Below are positions 17,991 through 27,401 of a stretch of 60,812 nt of DNA, piece after piece. The position numbers and the translations under genes were made by a program. This DNA comes from Natronococcus jeotgali DSM 18795 (GTDB taxonomy: Archaea; Halobacteriota; Halobacteria; Halobacteriales; Natrialbaceae). The stretch is from contig NZ_AOIA01000115.1 of NCBI RefSeq assembly GCF_000337695.1, positions 1-60,812 on the forward strand, given 5' to 3'. The notes under the pieces are model-generated. The model searched no databases, was not told where the DNA came from, and worked only from the letters and a program-made list of their open reading frames with translations. Each line of letters opens with the position of its first letter. Positions within the stretch are counted from its first letter, which is position 1.

Positions 17991-19219
17991 GCGACGGTCG
18001 CATCTCGCGGGCGGACGTCGAGGCGGCCCGCGACCGCATCGCCGACGTCGTCCACCGCACGCCGCTTGACACCTCGCGGACGTTCGCCGAACTGAGCGGC
18101 GCGGCGTCGGTCGGGCTCAAACTCGAGAACGTCCAGCGGGCGGGCTCGTTCAAGATCCGGGGCGCGTACAACCGGATGGCCCAGCTCTCCGAGAGCGAAC
18201 GGGAGGCGGGCGTGATCGCCTCGAGCGCGGGCAACCACGCCCAGGGCGTCGCGCTGGCGGGCGACCTCCTGGGGATCGAGACGACCATCGTCGTCCCCGA
18301 GGTCACCCCAGCGGCGAAGATCGAGGCCACCCGCGGCTACGGCGCCGAAGTCATCGTCGAGGGCGAGATCTACGAGCGCTCCTACGAGTACGCCCTCGAG
18401 CGGGCCGCGGAGACCGGCGAGACGTTCGTCCACCCCTTCGACGACGAGGCGATCATCGCGGGCCAGGGCACCGTCGGCCTCGAGCTGCTCGAGCAGTACC
18501 CCGCGCTCGACACCGTCCTCGTCGCCATCGGCGGGGGCGGGCTGATCTCGGGGATCGGCACCGTGCTGAAGGCTGCTGATCCGGGTATTCGGGTCGTTGG
18601 GGTGCAGCCCGAGGGGGCGCTCCACGCCAAGCCCGCCCTTGAGAACGACCGCATCCACGAACTCGCGGACGTCGACACCGTCGCGGAGGGGATCGCCGAC
18701 ACGCGGATGCTCGAGACGACGTTCGCGAACGCCCGCGAGGTCGTCGACGACGTCGTCGGCGTCACGGACCGCGAGCTCGCGACCGCGGTTACCCTGCTCG
18801 CCGAGCGGGCGAAGACCGTCGCCGAGACCGCGGGCGCGGCCCCGCTGGCCGCCGCGCTCTCCGAGGAAACCGCCCTCGAGGACGAGCGCGTCGCCGTCGT
18901 CGTCTCCGGGGGGAACGTCGACCTCACCGAGCACGCCGAGCTGACCCGGGCTGGCCTCCAGAATCTGGGGCGCTACGCCGAGGCCCGGCTGGCCGTCGCG
19001 GGCTGGCCGACGACCGTCGGCGACCTCGTCGAGACCGTCGAATCGGCGGGCGCGGAACTCGACGTTCTCGAGCGCGCCCGCCGCGGCCCCGACGACCACC
19101 CGAACCGCGTTCCCGTGACGGTCGGACTCGAAGGGAGCGGTCCCGAGCACCTGGACAGCGTGCTCGAGTCGCTGGCGGCGCTCGAGGACGTCTCGGTCGT
19201 CGAGCGCGGGCTCGAGTAG
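17987..19219 (+). CDS. Threonine ammonia-lyase-like PLP enzyme with ACT domain (EutB-like)
   Basis: A 410-residue fold-type II PLP enzyme. PLP lysine is Lys56 in RAGSFKIRGAYN, and the phosphate-binding loop is AIGGGGLISG (about 181-190). SSAGNHAQGVA contacts the substrate. Residues from about 325 form an ACT-type regulatory domain (VPVTVGLEGSGPEHLDSVLESL). It deaminates threonine or serine. In bacterial hydroxyectoine gene clusters a related enzyme, EutB, occurs. The start is GTG 17987 inside the upstream stop codon, implying coupling to the M20 hydrolase. A biosynthetic IlvA role is the main alternative. Confidence 0.88.
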   Translation: MSDGRISRADVEAARDRIADVVHRTPLDTSRTFAELSGAASVGLKLENVQRAGSFKIRGAYNRMAQLSESEREAGVIASSAGNHAQGVALAGDLLGIETTIVVPEVTPAAKIEATRGYGAEVIVEGEIYERSYEYALERAAETGETFVHPFDDEAIIAGQGTVGLELLEQYPALDTVLVAIGGGGLISGIGTVLKAADPGIRVVGVQPEGALHAKPALENDRIHELADVDTVAEGIADTRMLETTFANAREVVDDVVGVTDRELATAVTLLAERAKTVAETAGAAPLAAALSEETALEDERVAVVVSGGNVDLTEHAELTRAGLQNLGRYAEARLAVAGWPTTVGDLVETVESAGAELDVLERARRGPDDHPNRVPVTVGLEGSGPEHLDSVLESLAALEDVSVVERGLE

Positions 19220-19324
19220 CCCCCGGAACCGCTGATCCTCGAGCGGGCGGTTCGATCCGCTCGCCGAGTTCGACGACGCGGTCGGAGCCGGCACCGAAGT
19301 GCCGTTTCCGGCGACCGTTTGGCT

Positions 19325-19334
19325 TAATATATAA
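19325..19334 (+). promoter_or_regulatory. TATA-box of the histidine kinase gene
   Basis: TAATATATAA lies 26-35 bases upstream of ATG 19360, a near-ideal archaeal TATA element for a leaderless transcript. Confidence 0.6.
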
Positions 19335-19359
19335 CTGTCTCACGAAAGAAGTTCCACGC

Positions 19360-20946
19360 ATGAACGGACGGTCCGTTTTGCGGTGGGGGCCCGCGGCCGT
19401 CGGGATTCTGTTCATCTTGTCGCTGGGGGTTTCCGTCTACCACCTGTGGGCGCACGACGCACCACTGGTGCCGACGATACTCGGCCAGTGGTCGCTCGTC
19501 GCCCTTTCGGCTCTGTTCGGCCTCGCGGGATACTACGCGTTCGCGAACGTCAAGGGCTCGAGCGGGTACGATATCATCGGCACGCGGACGACGGGTGGGT
19601 ACGTGCTCGCCGGGCTGGCGTCCGGGGGGTACTCGCTGCATCAACACCTCACTCCGGAAGCGGCGATCGACCCCGACGTAATTCTGTTCCAGGCGACGTT
19701 CGTGACCCTCGTCGGGGGCGTGGGCGGACTCGTCGTGGGACTCGAAACGGCCCGTCGCAAGCAATCCATCGCCGAGCTGGAAGCGACGACGACCGAACTC
19801 GAGTCGACACAGGCGCAGATCCGAACCGAGAAACAGCGGTTCGAATCGTTGTTCCAGAACGCACCGTCCGCGATCGTGGATCTCCGGTACTCGGACGGCG
19901 AGCTAACGGTCGTTCGGGCCAACGCCGTCTTCGAAGAGTTCCCGGGACACACGAGCGCAGCCGCCGAGGGCGAGAACCTGTTCGAGACCGTGCCGCTTCG
20001 AGAGACCGAGACCGAGAGCGAAGTGAGGGCACACATCGCGGAGCAAGAGAGTTACGAGACGGAAGTGACCGTCGACCGCTCGAGCGGTGGCGGTCACTAC
20101 AAGCTTCGCGTTGTTCCGTACGAAGTCGGAACGGCAAACAGGCGCGCGTTCGCGCTGTACACCGACGTGACGGAACTCAGGCGAACGAAGCAGGAGCTAA
20201 ACGAGAGCGTCGAACGGCTCGAGGCGTCGAACGAGCGACTCGAGCAGTTCGCGTACGCCGTCTCTCACGACCTTCAGGAGCCGTTGCGGATGATCTCGAG
20301 TTATCTCGAGCTGCTCGAGGATCGCTACGAGGACGCCCTCGACGAGGATGCGGCGGAGTTCATCGAGTTCGCGGTCGACGGCGCCGACCGGATGCAGGCG
20401 ATGATCGAGAGCCTGCTCGAGTACTCGCGGGTCGAAACCCGGGGAGCACCGTTCGAGCCGACGGACGCCGAGGCGGTCCTCGAGGACGTGCTCACGGATC
20501 TCCAGCCCCACATCGAAGAGAGCGAGGCGACGATCACGGTCGAGGAACTGCCGACGGTAACTGCGGACGCCGACCAGCTCGCACAGGTATTTCGCAATCT
20601 CGTCTCGAACGCCCTCAAGTACAGCGGGGACGAGGCTCCGCAGATCCAGGTTGGCGCCGAACGTGCGGACGGGAAGTGGCAGTTCGCAGTCGCCGATCAG
20701 GGTATCGGTATCGATCCCGAGCAACGAGAACGGATCTTCGACGTGTTCCAGACCGCCCACACCGACGAGGAAGGATCGGACTCGGGTATCGGCCTGGCGC
20801 TCTGTGACCGGATCGCCGAACGACACGGCGGAGAGATCTGGGTAGAATCGGAACCCGGCAACGGTGCCATCTTCCACTTCACGATGCCCGCGTCCGGGGA
20901 ACAACCGACGGTGGTCGGCAACTCTTCCTCGACTCGAGGCGAGTAG
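19360..20946 (+). CDS. Membrane-anchored PAS sensor histidine kinase
   Basis: A 528-residue protein with four hydrophobic segments in the first 130 residues (about 9-30, 38-58, 70-90, 105-130). A short coiled coil (about 135-160) and a PAS domain (about 160-270, starting FESLFQNAPSAIVDLRY) follow. The HisKA dimerisation domain has phospho-acceptor His303 in AYAVSHDLQEPLRM. The HATPase domain shows NLVSNALKYSG, VADQGIGIDPEQRERIF and GSDSGIGLALCDRIAERHGG. It autophosphorylates and signals to an unidentified response regulator, since none is adjacent. The EPLRM version of the H-box is common in haloarchaeal light/redox-type kinases. The ligand is unknown. Confidence 0.93.
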   Translation: MNGRSVLRWGPAAVGILFILSLGVSVYHLWAHDAPLVPTILGQWSLVALSALFGLAGYYAFANVKGSSGYDIIGTRTTGGYVLAGLASGGYSLHQHLTPEAAIDPDVILFQATFVTLVGGVGGLVVGLETARRKQSIAELEATTTELESTQAQIRTEKQRFESLFQNAPSAIVDLRYSDGELTVVRANAVFEEFPGHTSAAAEGENLFETVPLRETETESEVRAHIAEQESYETEVTVDRSSGGGHYKLRVVPYEVGTANRRAFALYTDVTELRRTKQELNESVERLEASNERLEQFAYAVSHDLQEPLRMISSYLELLEDRYEDALDEDAAEFIEFAVDGADRMQAMIESLLEYSRVETRGAPFEPTDAEAVLEDVLTDLQPHIEESEATITVEELPTVTADADQLAQVFRNLVSNALKYSGDEAPQIQVGAERADGKWQFAVADQGIGIDPEQRERIFDVFQTAHTDEEGSDSGIGLALCDRIAERHGGEIWVESEPGNGAIFHFTMPASGEQPTVVGNSSSTRGE

Positions 20947-21044
20947 CGCTGGTAGCTACCGACCGTTTGCGGCGACGAATCCAGTTTCGCGGCTCGTTCG
21001 ATGCGAGATCGACCGTGGCGGAACAGCGTGATCCTCGGTCCTTC

Positions 21045-22190
21045 TCAGGGCTCGAGGACGACCTTGACGCAGTCGTCCTCCTTGTCGTTGAATTTCTCGT
21101 ACATCTCGGGGCCGTCCTCGAGCGAGCCCGTGTGCGTGATGATTTCGGAGGGATCGATCTGTCCATCCTCGATCGTCTCGAGTAGCTCGTCGAGGTAGGC
21201 CTGGACGTGGGTCTGTCCGGTGTTGATCGTCAGGGCCTTGTTCATGATCGGGCCCATCGGCGCGTCGTCCATTCCGTCGATGTAGACGCCCGGGATCGAG
21301 AGCGTCCCGCCCTTGCGACAGGACTTGGCCGCCTGCTGGATCACGTACGGTCGGTCGGGCTCGTCGGGGACGGTGTCGACGCAGGTCGAGTGGGCCTCGG
21401 AGCCGACGGCGTCGATACACCTGTCGGGTCCGTAGTCGTCGGTCGCGTCCATCAGTCGGTCGTAGACGTCCTCCTCGGAGTAGTCGATCACCTGAGTGTC
21501 GGCGTGGCCCTGGGCCATCTCGAGGCGTTCGGGAATCCGGTCGATCGCGATCACCTGGTCGGCGCCCATCATCCAGGCGCTCTGGATGGCGAACTGGCCG
21601 ACCGGACCGCAGCCCCAGACGGCGACCGTGTCGTTCTCCTCGATCTCGGCGTTCTCGGCGGCCATGTACCCCGTCGGGTAGATGTCGGAGAGGAACAGGA
21701 CCTCCTCGTCCGAGAGGTTCGAGTCGATCTTGATGGGCCCGACGTCGGCGTGGGGCACTCGCAGGTACTCGGCCTGACCGCCGTCGTAGCCGCCCAGCGT
21801 GTGCGAGAAACCGAAGAGGCCGGCCGGCGAGTGGCCCATCGACTCCGCGGCCATCTCGGCGTTGGGGTTGGTTTCGTCACACAGCGAGTACATATCGTTC
21901 CCGCAGAACCAACAGGAGCCACAGCTGATGGTAAAGGGGATGACGACGCGGTCGCCTTCCCGCAGGTTGTCGACCTCCTCGCCGACCTCGACGACCTCGC
22001 CCATCGGCTCGTGGCCCAAGATGTCGCCCTCCTGCATCCCCGGCATGAAGTCGTTGTAGAGGTGCAGATCCGAGCCGCAGATCGCCGTCGCGGTGATCTC
22101 GACGATCGCGTCCGTCGGTTCCTCGATCTCGGGCTTCGGGACGTCGTCGACGCGGACGTCCTGTTCGCCGTGCCAGCGGAGCGCTTTCAT
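21045..22190 (-). CDS. Zinc-dependent alcohol dehydrogenase (formaldehyde dehydrogenase-like)
   Basis: A 381-residue medium-chain dehydrogenase. Catalytic zinc ligands lie in [10 protein letters not shown] and [12 protein letters not shown]. The structural zinc cysteines are [15 protein letters not shown]. The nucleotide fold is [17 protein letters not shown], followed by [14 protein letters not shown], whose Asp indicates NAD. The long loop after the structural zinc site ([23 protein letters not shown]) is typical of the glutathione-independent formaldehyde dehydrogenase branch. The actual alcohol or aldehyde is unknown. The start is ATG 22190, with 132 bases to the divergent oxidoreductase at 22323. 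Confidence 0.9.
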   Translation of the reverse strand: MKALRWHGEQDVRVDDVPKPEIEEPTDAIVEITATAICGSDLHLYNDFMPGMQEGDILGHEPMGEVVEVGEEVDNLREGDRVVIPFTISCGSCWFCGNDMYSLCDETNPNAEMAAESMGHSPAGLFGFSHTLGGYDGGQAEYLRVPHADVGPIKIDSNLSDEEVLFLSDIYPTGYMAAENAEIEENDTVAVWGCGPVGQFAIQSAWMMGADQVIAIDRIPERLEMAQGHADTQVIDYSEEDVYDRLMDATDDYGPDRCIDAVGSEAHSTCVDTVPDEPDRPYVIQQAAKSCRKGGTLSIPGVYIDGMDDAPMGPIMNKALTINTGQTHVQAYLDELLETIEDGQIDPSEIITHTGSLEDGPEMYEKFNDKEDDCVKVVLEP

Positions 22191-22322
22191 GACGACTCAA
22201 CCCTCGTCGACCGGTTCAGTAAAGGCGCGGCCTGTGCTCGCAACGAACGCGTGAGCCCGCGTTCGGCGGCGAGGCGCCGAGAGACGGAAACTTCTAACTA
22301 CACCTGTGGTGAACGGTCGCGC

Positions 22323-23447
22323 ATGACCCTCGAAGTCGGCGTACTCGGCTACCGGTTCATGGGGAAAGCCCACGCGAACGCACTGGCTCGGCTGCCGATG
22401 TTCTTCCCGGACGCCCCGGACGTCGAGCGTAAGGTCCTCGTCGGCCGCGACGAGGACGCCCTCTCCGATGCCGCGGAGCAACTGGGATTCGCGGAGACGG
22501 CGACCGACTGGCGCGAGGTCGTCGACGACGTCGACGTCTTCTACAACCTCGGGCCGAACCACGTCCACGCCGAGCCCTCGATCGCCGCCCTCGAGGCCGG
22601 CACGCCGGTCTTCTGCGAGAAGCCCCTGGCCCCGACCCTCGAGGAGGCCGAGGAGATGGCCGACGCCGCACGCGAGGCCGGCGCCCCGAACGGCTGTGCG
22701 TTCAACTACCGGTTCGTCCCCGCGATCCGGTACGCGAAGCGGCTGATCGACGACGGCGAGATCGGCGAGGTACGCCACGTCCGCGGGCGATACCTCCAGG
22801 ACTGGCTGGTCGACCCCGAGGCGCCGTGGGCCTGGCGCCTCGACGAGGAGATGGCGGGCTCGGGCGTGCTCGGCGATCTGGGCGCGCACACGGTCGACCT
22901 CGTGCGATTCCTGGTCGGCGACGACGAGCACGCGGGCGAGATCGAACGGCTCAGCGGCCACCTGCAGACGTTCGTCGACGAGCGTCCTGTAGAGGGGAAA
23001 GACGGCGAGACCCGGCCCGTCACCGTCGACGACGCCTACTCGGCCCAGCTCGAGTTCGAAAACGGCGCGATGGGGACCCTCGAGGCGACGCGGTACGCGA
23101 CGGGCCACAAGAACGACCACACGATCGAGATCCAGGGCAGCGAGGGCAGTTTGCGGTTCTCCCTCGAGCGCCTAAACGAGCTCGAGGTCCTCCGTCGAGA
23201 CGAGAACCGCGGCTACGAGACGATCCTCGTCACGGACGAGGACGACCCCTACGTCGACCACTGGTGGCCGCCGGGCCACGTCATCGGCTGGGAGCACACG
23301 TTCGTCCACGAGAACTACGAGTTCCTCAGCGCGATCGATAGCGACGGCGAGTTCCACCCCAGCTTCGAGGACGGGCTGGCCGCCCAGCGGATCCTCGCGG
23401 CCATCGAGGACAGCGACGAGCGCGGCGAGTGGGTCTCCCTCGAGTAG
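22323..23447 (+). CDS. Gfo/Idh/MocA-family oxidoreductase
   Basis: A 374-residue NAD(P)-dependent dehydrogenase. The N-terminal Rossmann motif is VGVLGYRFMGKAHANAL, and the conserved Lys lies in FCEKPLAP. The C-terminal half-barrel contains GSGVLGDLGAHTVDLVRF, where the His is catalytic. The family oxidises or epimerises sugars, inositols and related polyols, and the substrate here is not readable. ATG 22323 is preferred because the frame upstream translates to an unrelated Val/Asp-rich sequence opposite the alcohol dehydrogenase. A D-2-hydroxyacid dehydrogenase follows after 74 bases and may share the transcript. Confidence 0.9.
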   Translation: MTLEVGVLGYRFMGKAHANALARLPMFFPDAPDVERKVLVGRDEDALSDAAEQLGFAETATDWREVVDDVDVFYNLGPNHVHAEPSIAALEAGTPVFCEKPLAPTLEEAEEMADAAREAGAPNGCAFNYRFVPAIRYAKRLIDDGEIGEVRHVRGRYLQDWLVDPEAPWAWRLDEEMAGSGVLGDLGAHTVDLVRFLVGDDEHAGEIERLSGHLQTFVDERPVEGKDGETRPVTVDDAYSAQLEFENGAMGTLEATRYATGHKNDHTIEIQGSEGSLRFSLERLNELEVLRRDENRGYETILVTDEDDPYVDHWWPPGHVIGWEHTFVHENYEFLSAIDSDGEFHPSFEDGLAAQRILAAIEDSDERGEWVSLE

Positions 23448-23521
23448 ACACGACCCGTCTTTTTTCGGATCTCTCGGACCATACGCCTATCGGCAGGGCG
23501 CTCGAACGAATCGACCGATCG

Positions 23522-24490
23522 ATGACCGACACGATTCTTGTCACGGACTTCGACTTTCCCGACCTCGAGATCGAACGCGGCGTCGCCGACGACGCGAACG
23601 TCGAACTCGCCTCGGCCGACGCCGAAACCACCAACGGGGTGATCGAGGCGGCACGGGAGGTCGACGCCGACGCGTTGCTCGTCCAGTACGCGCCGATCGA
23701 TCGGGCGGTCCTCGAGACCCTCGACCTCGCGGCCGTGGGACGGTACGGGATCGGCGTCGACGCGGTCGACCTCGAGGCCGCCGCCGACGAGGGCGTCGCC
23801 GTGGTCAACGTCCCCGACTACTGCCAGGACGAGGTGGCGACCCACACGGTCGCGCTCCTGTTCGCCTGCGTGCGCCGGAGTTCGCTGTACGACCGCGCGG
23901 TCGCCGAGGGGACCTGGGACTGGACGGTCGGCGCGCCGATCCACCGACTGGCGGGGAAGACCCTCGGCTTCGCGGCGTTCGGCTCGATCCCCCGCCGGAT
24001 CGCCGAGCGACTCTCGGGGTTCGATCTCGAGTTCGTCGCGTACGACCCCCACCAGTCCGCCGCCGAGCTCGCCGAGTACGGCGTCGAGGAGGTGTCGTTC
24101 GGCGGACTGCTCGAGCGCTCCGACATCGTCTCGGTACACGCGCCGCTGACCGAGGAGACGCGGGGACTGTTCGACGCCGAGGCGTTCGCCGCGATGGGCG
24201 ACGACGCCGTCCTGCTGAACACGGCCCGCGGCGCGGTCGTCGACGACGGGGCGCTGGCGACGGCCCTCGAAGACGACGAGCTGGCCGCTGCGGGGCTGGA
24301 CGTGTTGCCGAACGAACCGCCGGAGGACTCGCCGCTGGTCGGCCGGGACGACGCCGTCTGCACGCCTCACGTCGCGTGGTACTCAGAGGAGTCGATCGTC
24401 GAACTCCGCGAGACGGTCGTCCGCGACGTGGTGCGGGTGCTGAACGACGAGCGACCCGAGAACCCGGTCACTGGTGACTGCCCGAACTAG
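23522..24490 (+). CDS. D-2-hydroxyacid dehydrogenase (C-terminal-binding-protein type)
   Basis: A 322-residue NAD-dependent D-2-hydroxyacid dehydrogenase. Substrate and hinge segments are YGIGVDAVDLEAA and VPDYCQDEVATHTVALL. The NAD motif is degenerate (GFAAFGSIPRRIAERL), with Ala-Phe-Gly replacing the usual Gly-x-Gly. Catalytic Arg lies in NTARGAVVDD, Glu in DVLPNEPP and His in CTPHVAWYSE. The family reduces 2-oxoacids or acts on phosphoglycerate-like substrates. The start is ATG 23522 (MTDTILVTDFDFPDLE). It likely follows the Gfo/Idh/MocA gene in one operon. Confidence 0.88.
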   Translation: MTDTILVTDFDFPDLEIERGVADDANVELASADAETTNGVIEAAREVDADALLVQYAPIDRAVLETLDLAAVGRYGIGVDAVDLEAAADEGVAVVNVPDYCQDEVATHTVALLFACVRRSSLYDRAVAEGTWDWTVGAPIHRLAGKTLGFAAFGSIPRRIAERLSGFDLEFVAYDPHQSAAELAEYGVEEVSFGGLLERSDIVSVHAPLTEETRGLFDAEAFAAMGDDAVLLNTARGAVVDDGALATALEDDELAAAGLDVLPNEPPEDSPLVGRDDAVCTPHVAWYSEESIVELRETVVRDVVRVLNDERPENPVTGDCPN

Positions 24491-24513
24491 CGCCCGAAGT
24501 GGCCCAACGGTCG

Positions 24514-24765
24514 CTACGCGGAGTCGATCGTCGAGATCGTGTGGATCTCGTCGTAACGGACGCTCCCCTCGCCGGGGGGTTGCTCGTCGAGCTCGAGGTA
24601 GCCGGGTTCGAGGGCCGTCACCGTCCCCTCGACGTCGACGTTCTGTCGCTCGTCGGCCCACTCCTCGCTGCGCACCTCGACGACATCGCCGACCTCGACG
24701 TGCTCTCGGACCAGCTGTGCCGCGCGTTCCTCGTCGGCGTCCGGTGGGATCGTCAGTTCCGTCAT
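24514..24765 (-). CDS. Small conserved haloarchaeal protein, unknown function
   Basis: An 83-residue acidic protein with a predicted beta-barrel-like pattern (VGDVVEVRSEEW, NVDVEGTVTALEPGYLELDEQ, VRYDEIHTISTID), reminiscent of small Sm- or SH3-like folds. No catalytic motif is visible. ATG 24765 begins MTELTIPPDADEE. It lies antisense in the gap between the D-2-hydroxyacid dehydrogenase and the HD gene. The gap to the HD gene contains a probable bidirectional promoter. Confidence 0.68.
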   Translation of the reverse strand: MTELTIPPDADEERAAQLVREHVEVGDVVEVRSEEWADERQNVDVEGTVTALEPGYLELDEQPPGEGSVRYDEIHTISTIDSA

Positions 24766-24871
24766 CCTGTGCGAAGGAACGGCAGCCACGCGTAAAGTAT
24801 TGCCCTCGTCGTATTCAACCGCGGACGGATTCGTACCACGGTTTTTGTACGAACGCGGCGAAGCGCCGACA

Positions 24872-26104
24872 ATGAAGACCATCAAGGACAGCGTCCACGA
24901 CCACATCCGAGTCCACGGCGTCGCCCGGGAGCTGCTAGACACGCCCGAGGTACAGCGCTTGCGCCGCATCGCCCAGCTCGGGACCGTCTCGCTCGTGTAC
25001 CCCTCCGCCAACCACACCCGGTTCGAGCACAGCCTCGGGGTCTACCACCTCGCCTGCGAGGCTCTCGAGGGACTCGGCATCGAGGGGAAACAGGCCGAAC
25101 GCGTCCACGCCGCGGCGATGCTCCACGACGTCGGTCACGGCCCGTTCAGCCACAACCTCGAGTCGCTGACCCACCGCCGAACGGGACGATACCACGACGA
25201 CGTCCGCGAGCTGCTCGCGGACGGACGGGTCGGCGACGTCCTCCGAGAACACGACCTCGAGCCCGAGACGGTCGCCGGACTGGTCGCCGGGGAGGGGCGG
25301 TTCGGACAGCTCGTCTCGGGCGAGCTCGACGTCGATCGGATGGACTACCTCGTGCGGGACGCCCACCACACGGGCGTTCCCTACGGGACGATCGACCACG
25401 GCAGGCTCGTCCGAGAGCTGACGTTTACCGACGGCGAGCTCGTCCTCGCCGAGGGCAACGTCCAGACCGCGGAGAGCCTGCTGGTCGCGCGGGCGCTGAT
25501 GAACCCGACGGTGTACAGCCACAGCGTCGCCCGGATCAGCAAGGCGATGCTCCGACGGGCCGCCGAACGACTGCTCGAGGCACCGGAGGCGGGCGTCGAC
25601 GCCGAGATACTCCAGCGGATGGACGACTACGATCTGACGGTTGCGCTGCGTAACTGCGAGGCGACGAGCGCGTTCTCGCGGCGACTGGATCACCGGGACC
25701 TGTTCAAGCGCGCGGTCTGGGCCGAGATCGACGACGTCCCCGACGGAATCATCGAGGCCGACCACGAGGCGATCCGGAAGTTCGAACGCGAGATCGCCGA
25801 GCGGGCGAGCGTCGACCCGGCTCACGTCATCCTCGACGTCCCGAGCCGCCCCTCGATGACCGAGTCGACCAGTCGCGTGATGGTCAACGGCGAGATGCGT
25901 CGACTCGGCGAGCAGTCGCCGCTGGTCGGCGCCCTGCGGGCCGCCCAGTACTCCCAGTGGCGACTGGGCGTCTACTCGCCCGCGGAGCTCCGCGACCGGG
26001 TCGGCCGAGCCGCCGTCGACGTCCTCGGGCTCGACATCGAGGGCGCCCTGGTCACGGAGGTTCGGGACGGGGTGGAGACGACGCTGGACGAGTTCGTCGA
26101 CTGA
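24872..26104 (+). CDS. HD-domain phosphohydrolase
   Basis: A 410-residue metal-dependent phosphohydrolase of the dGTPase-like HD family. The HD metal residues are visible: His53 in RFEHSLGVYHL, His85-Asp86 in AMLHDVGHGPFSH, and the downstream Asp in DVDRMDYLVRDAHHTGVPYG. The N-terminal DSVHDHIRVHGVARELLDTPEVQRLRRI is the conserved lead-in of this group. Substrates are probably (d)NTPs or cyclic nucleotides. The start is ATG 24872 rather than the longer frame, since conservation begins at MKTIKDSVHDHI. An amidohydrolase gene follows 51 bases downstream. Confidence 0.9.
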   Translation: MKTIKDSVHDHIRVHGVARELLDTPEVQRLRRIAQLGTVSLVYPSANHTRFEHSLGVYHLACEALEGLGIEGKQAERVHAAAMLHDVGHGPFSHNLESLTHRRTGRYHDDVRELLADGRVGDVLREHDLEPETVAGLVAGEGRFGQLVSGELDVDRMDYLVRDAHHTGVPYGTIDHGRLVRELTFTDGELVLAEGNVQTAESLLVARALMNPTVYSHSVARISKAMLRRAAERLLEAPEAGVDAEILQRMDDYDLTVALRNCEATSAFSRRLDHRDLFKRAVWAEIDDVPDGIIEADHEAIRKFEREIAERASVDPAHVILDVPSRPSMTESTSRVMVNGEMRRLGEQSPLVGALRAAQYSQWRLGVYSPAELRDRVGRAAVDVLGLDIEGALVTEVRDGVETTLDEFVD

Positions 26105-26155
26105 TCGTCGATCGGAACGCGAACCGTTGAAGGGCGGGCCCGCCGACTCGTCGGT

Positions 26156-27178
26156 ATGGAGCGAACCGGAACGATCCTCCGCGGGCGGGCGCTCGAGCCC
26201 GTCGAGGGACGGATCGTCATCAGTGACGAGGGACGCATCGAAGCCATCGAGGAGGAGTCGGTCGACAGTTCGGACGTCATCCTGCCGCCCTTTGTCAACG
26301 CGCACACCCACGTCGGCGACTCGATCGCGAAGGAGGCCGGCGGCGGGCTCTCGCTCGAGGAGCTCGTGGCTCCGCCCGACGGGCTGAAACACCGCCTCCT
26401 TCGGGAGGCCTCCCGCGAGGAGCTCGTGGACGCGATCGGCCGATCGCTGCGGTACATGCAACGCGGCGGAACCGCCGCCTGTCTCGACTTCAGGGAGGGC
26501 GGCCTCGAGGGCGTCGAACAGCTCGAGGACGCCGCCGCCGGGCTCGAGCTCGAGGCGCTGTCGTTCGCCCGCGGCTCGGTCGCGGCGATGGAGGCTGGCG
26601 ACGGGTTCGGCGCCAGCGGCGCCAACGACGGCGACTTCGAGGACGAACGGGCCGCGACCCGCGAGGCGGGAAAGCCGTTCGGCATCCACGCGGGCGAGGG
26701 CGATCCGAGCGATCTCGACGGCGCGCTCGACCTCGAGCCCGACTTCCTGGTTCACGTCGTCCACCCCGAGCCGGACCACCTCGAGCGGATCGCCGACGCC
26801 GAGGTGCCGATCGTGCTCTGTCCCCGGTCGAACCTCGTCACCGGCGTCGGGCTCCCGCCCGCCGCGGAACTCGCCGAGCGGACGACGCTCGCGCTGGGCA
26901 CCGACAACGTGATGCTCAACTCGCCGTCGATGTTCCGGGAGATGGAGTTCCTCGCGAAGTGTTCCGAGCTGTCGGCCGAGACGATCCTCCGGATGGCGAC
27001 GGTCAACGGCGCCGAACTCGCGGGGCTGGACTGGGGCCCGCTCGAAGCGGGCGCGCCGGGGAAGCTGCTCGTCCTCGACGGCGACTCGGACAACCTCGTC
27101 GGAGCCCGCGATCCGGTTCGGGCCGCGGTGCGTCGCGCCGGCGTCGACGACGTCCGCGAGGTCGTCCTCGACCCGTAG
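26156..27178 (+). CDS. Amidohydrolase-superfamily protein
   Basis: A 340-residue TIM-barrel metal hydrolase. Metal motifs are NAHTHVGDS (His50, His52), FGIHAGEG, the HVVHPEPDHL strand and the Asp of LALGTDNVMLNS. It has the composite beta-domain (GRIVISDEGRIEAIEEE; APGKLLVLDGDSDNLVG) typical of deaminases and imidazolonepropionase-like enzymes such as chlorohydrolase and cytosine deaminase relatives. It is shorter than the 400-450 residues usual in those families. The substrate is unknown. The position after the HD phosphohydrolase may indicate nucleotide metabolism, which is inference. Confidence 0.87.
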   Translation: MERTGTILRGRALEPVEGRIVISDEGRIEAIEEESVDSSDVILPPFVNAHTHVGDSIAKEAGGGLSLEELVAPPDGLKHRLLREASREELVDAIGRSLRYMQRGGTAACLDFREGGLEGVEQLEDAAAGLELEALSFARGSVAAMEAGDGFGASGANDGDFEDERAATREAGKPFGIHAGEGDPSDLDGALDLEPDFLVHVVHPEPDHLERIADAEVPIVLCPRSNLVTGVGLPPAAELAERTTLALGTDNVMLNSPSMFREMEFLAKCSELSAETILRMATVNGAELAGLDWGPLEAGAPGKLLVLDGDSDNLVGARDPVRAAVRRAGVDDVREVVLDP

Positions 27179-27276
27179 CGCCGGGTCAGTCGGTTCCGAT
27201 ACCGGTCGACGGGACCGTTTTTCGATCCCATCTGGATAATGTATAACTATCCGTGACCGTATTAACCGGTCCATTT

Positions 27277-27342
27277 CGGTCGGTTAGCCGACCGATTATC
27301 GCCGAATGTATAATCCGAAATGAAGTTCGGTGAATTATATAC
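27277..27342 (+). promoter_or_regulatory. Promoter region of the thioredoxin-fold lipoprotein, with hairpin
   Basis: The 27179-27401 gap is A/T-rich for this genome. It contains a perfect stem-loop, CGGTCGG-TTAG-CCGACCG (27277-27294), and a TATA-like AATTATATAC at 27333-27342, about 60 bases before GTG 27402. AATGTATAA occurs twice in the gap. The hairpin may terminate the upstream amidohydrolase transcript or bind a regulator. Confidence 0.4.
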
Positions 27343-27401
27343 TTCGTAACTAGTGACTTACCTGAATAGTAGTAATTCCGGAGAACGGAGTAGTCGAGCT
27401 C

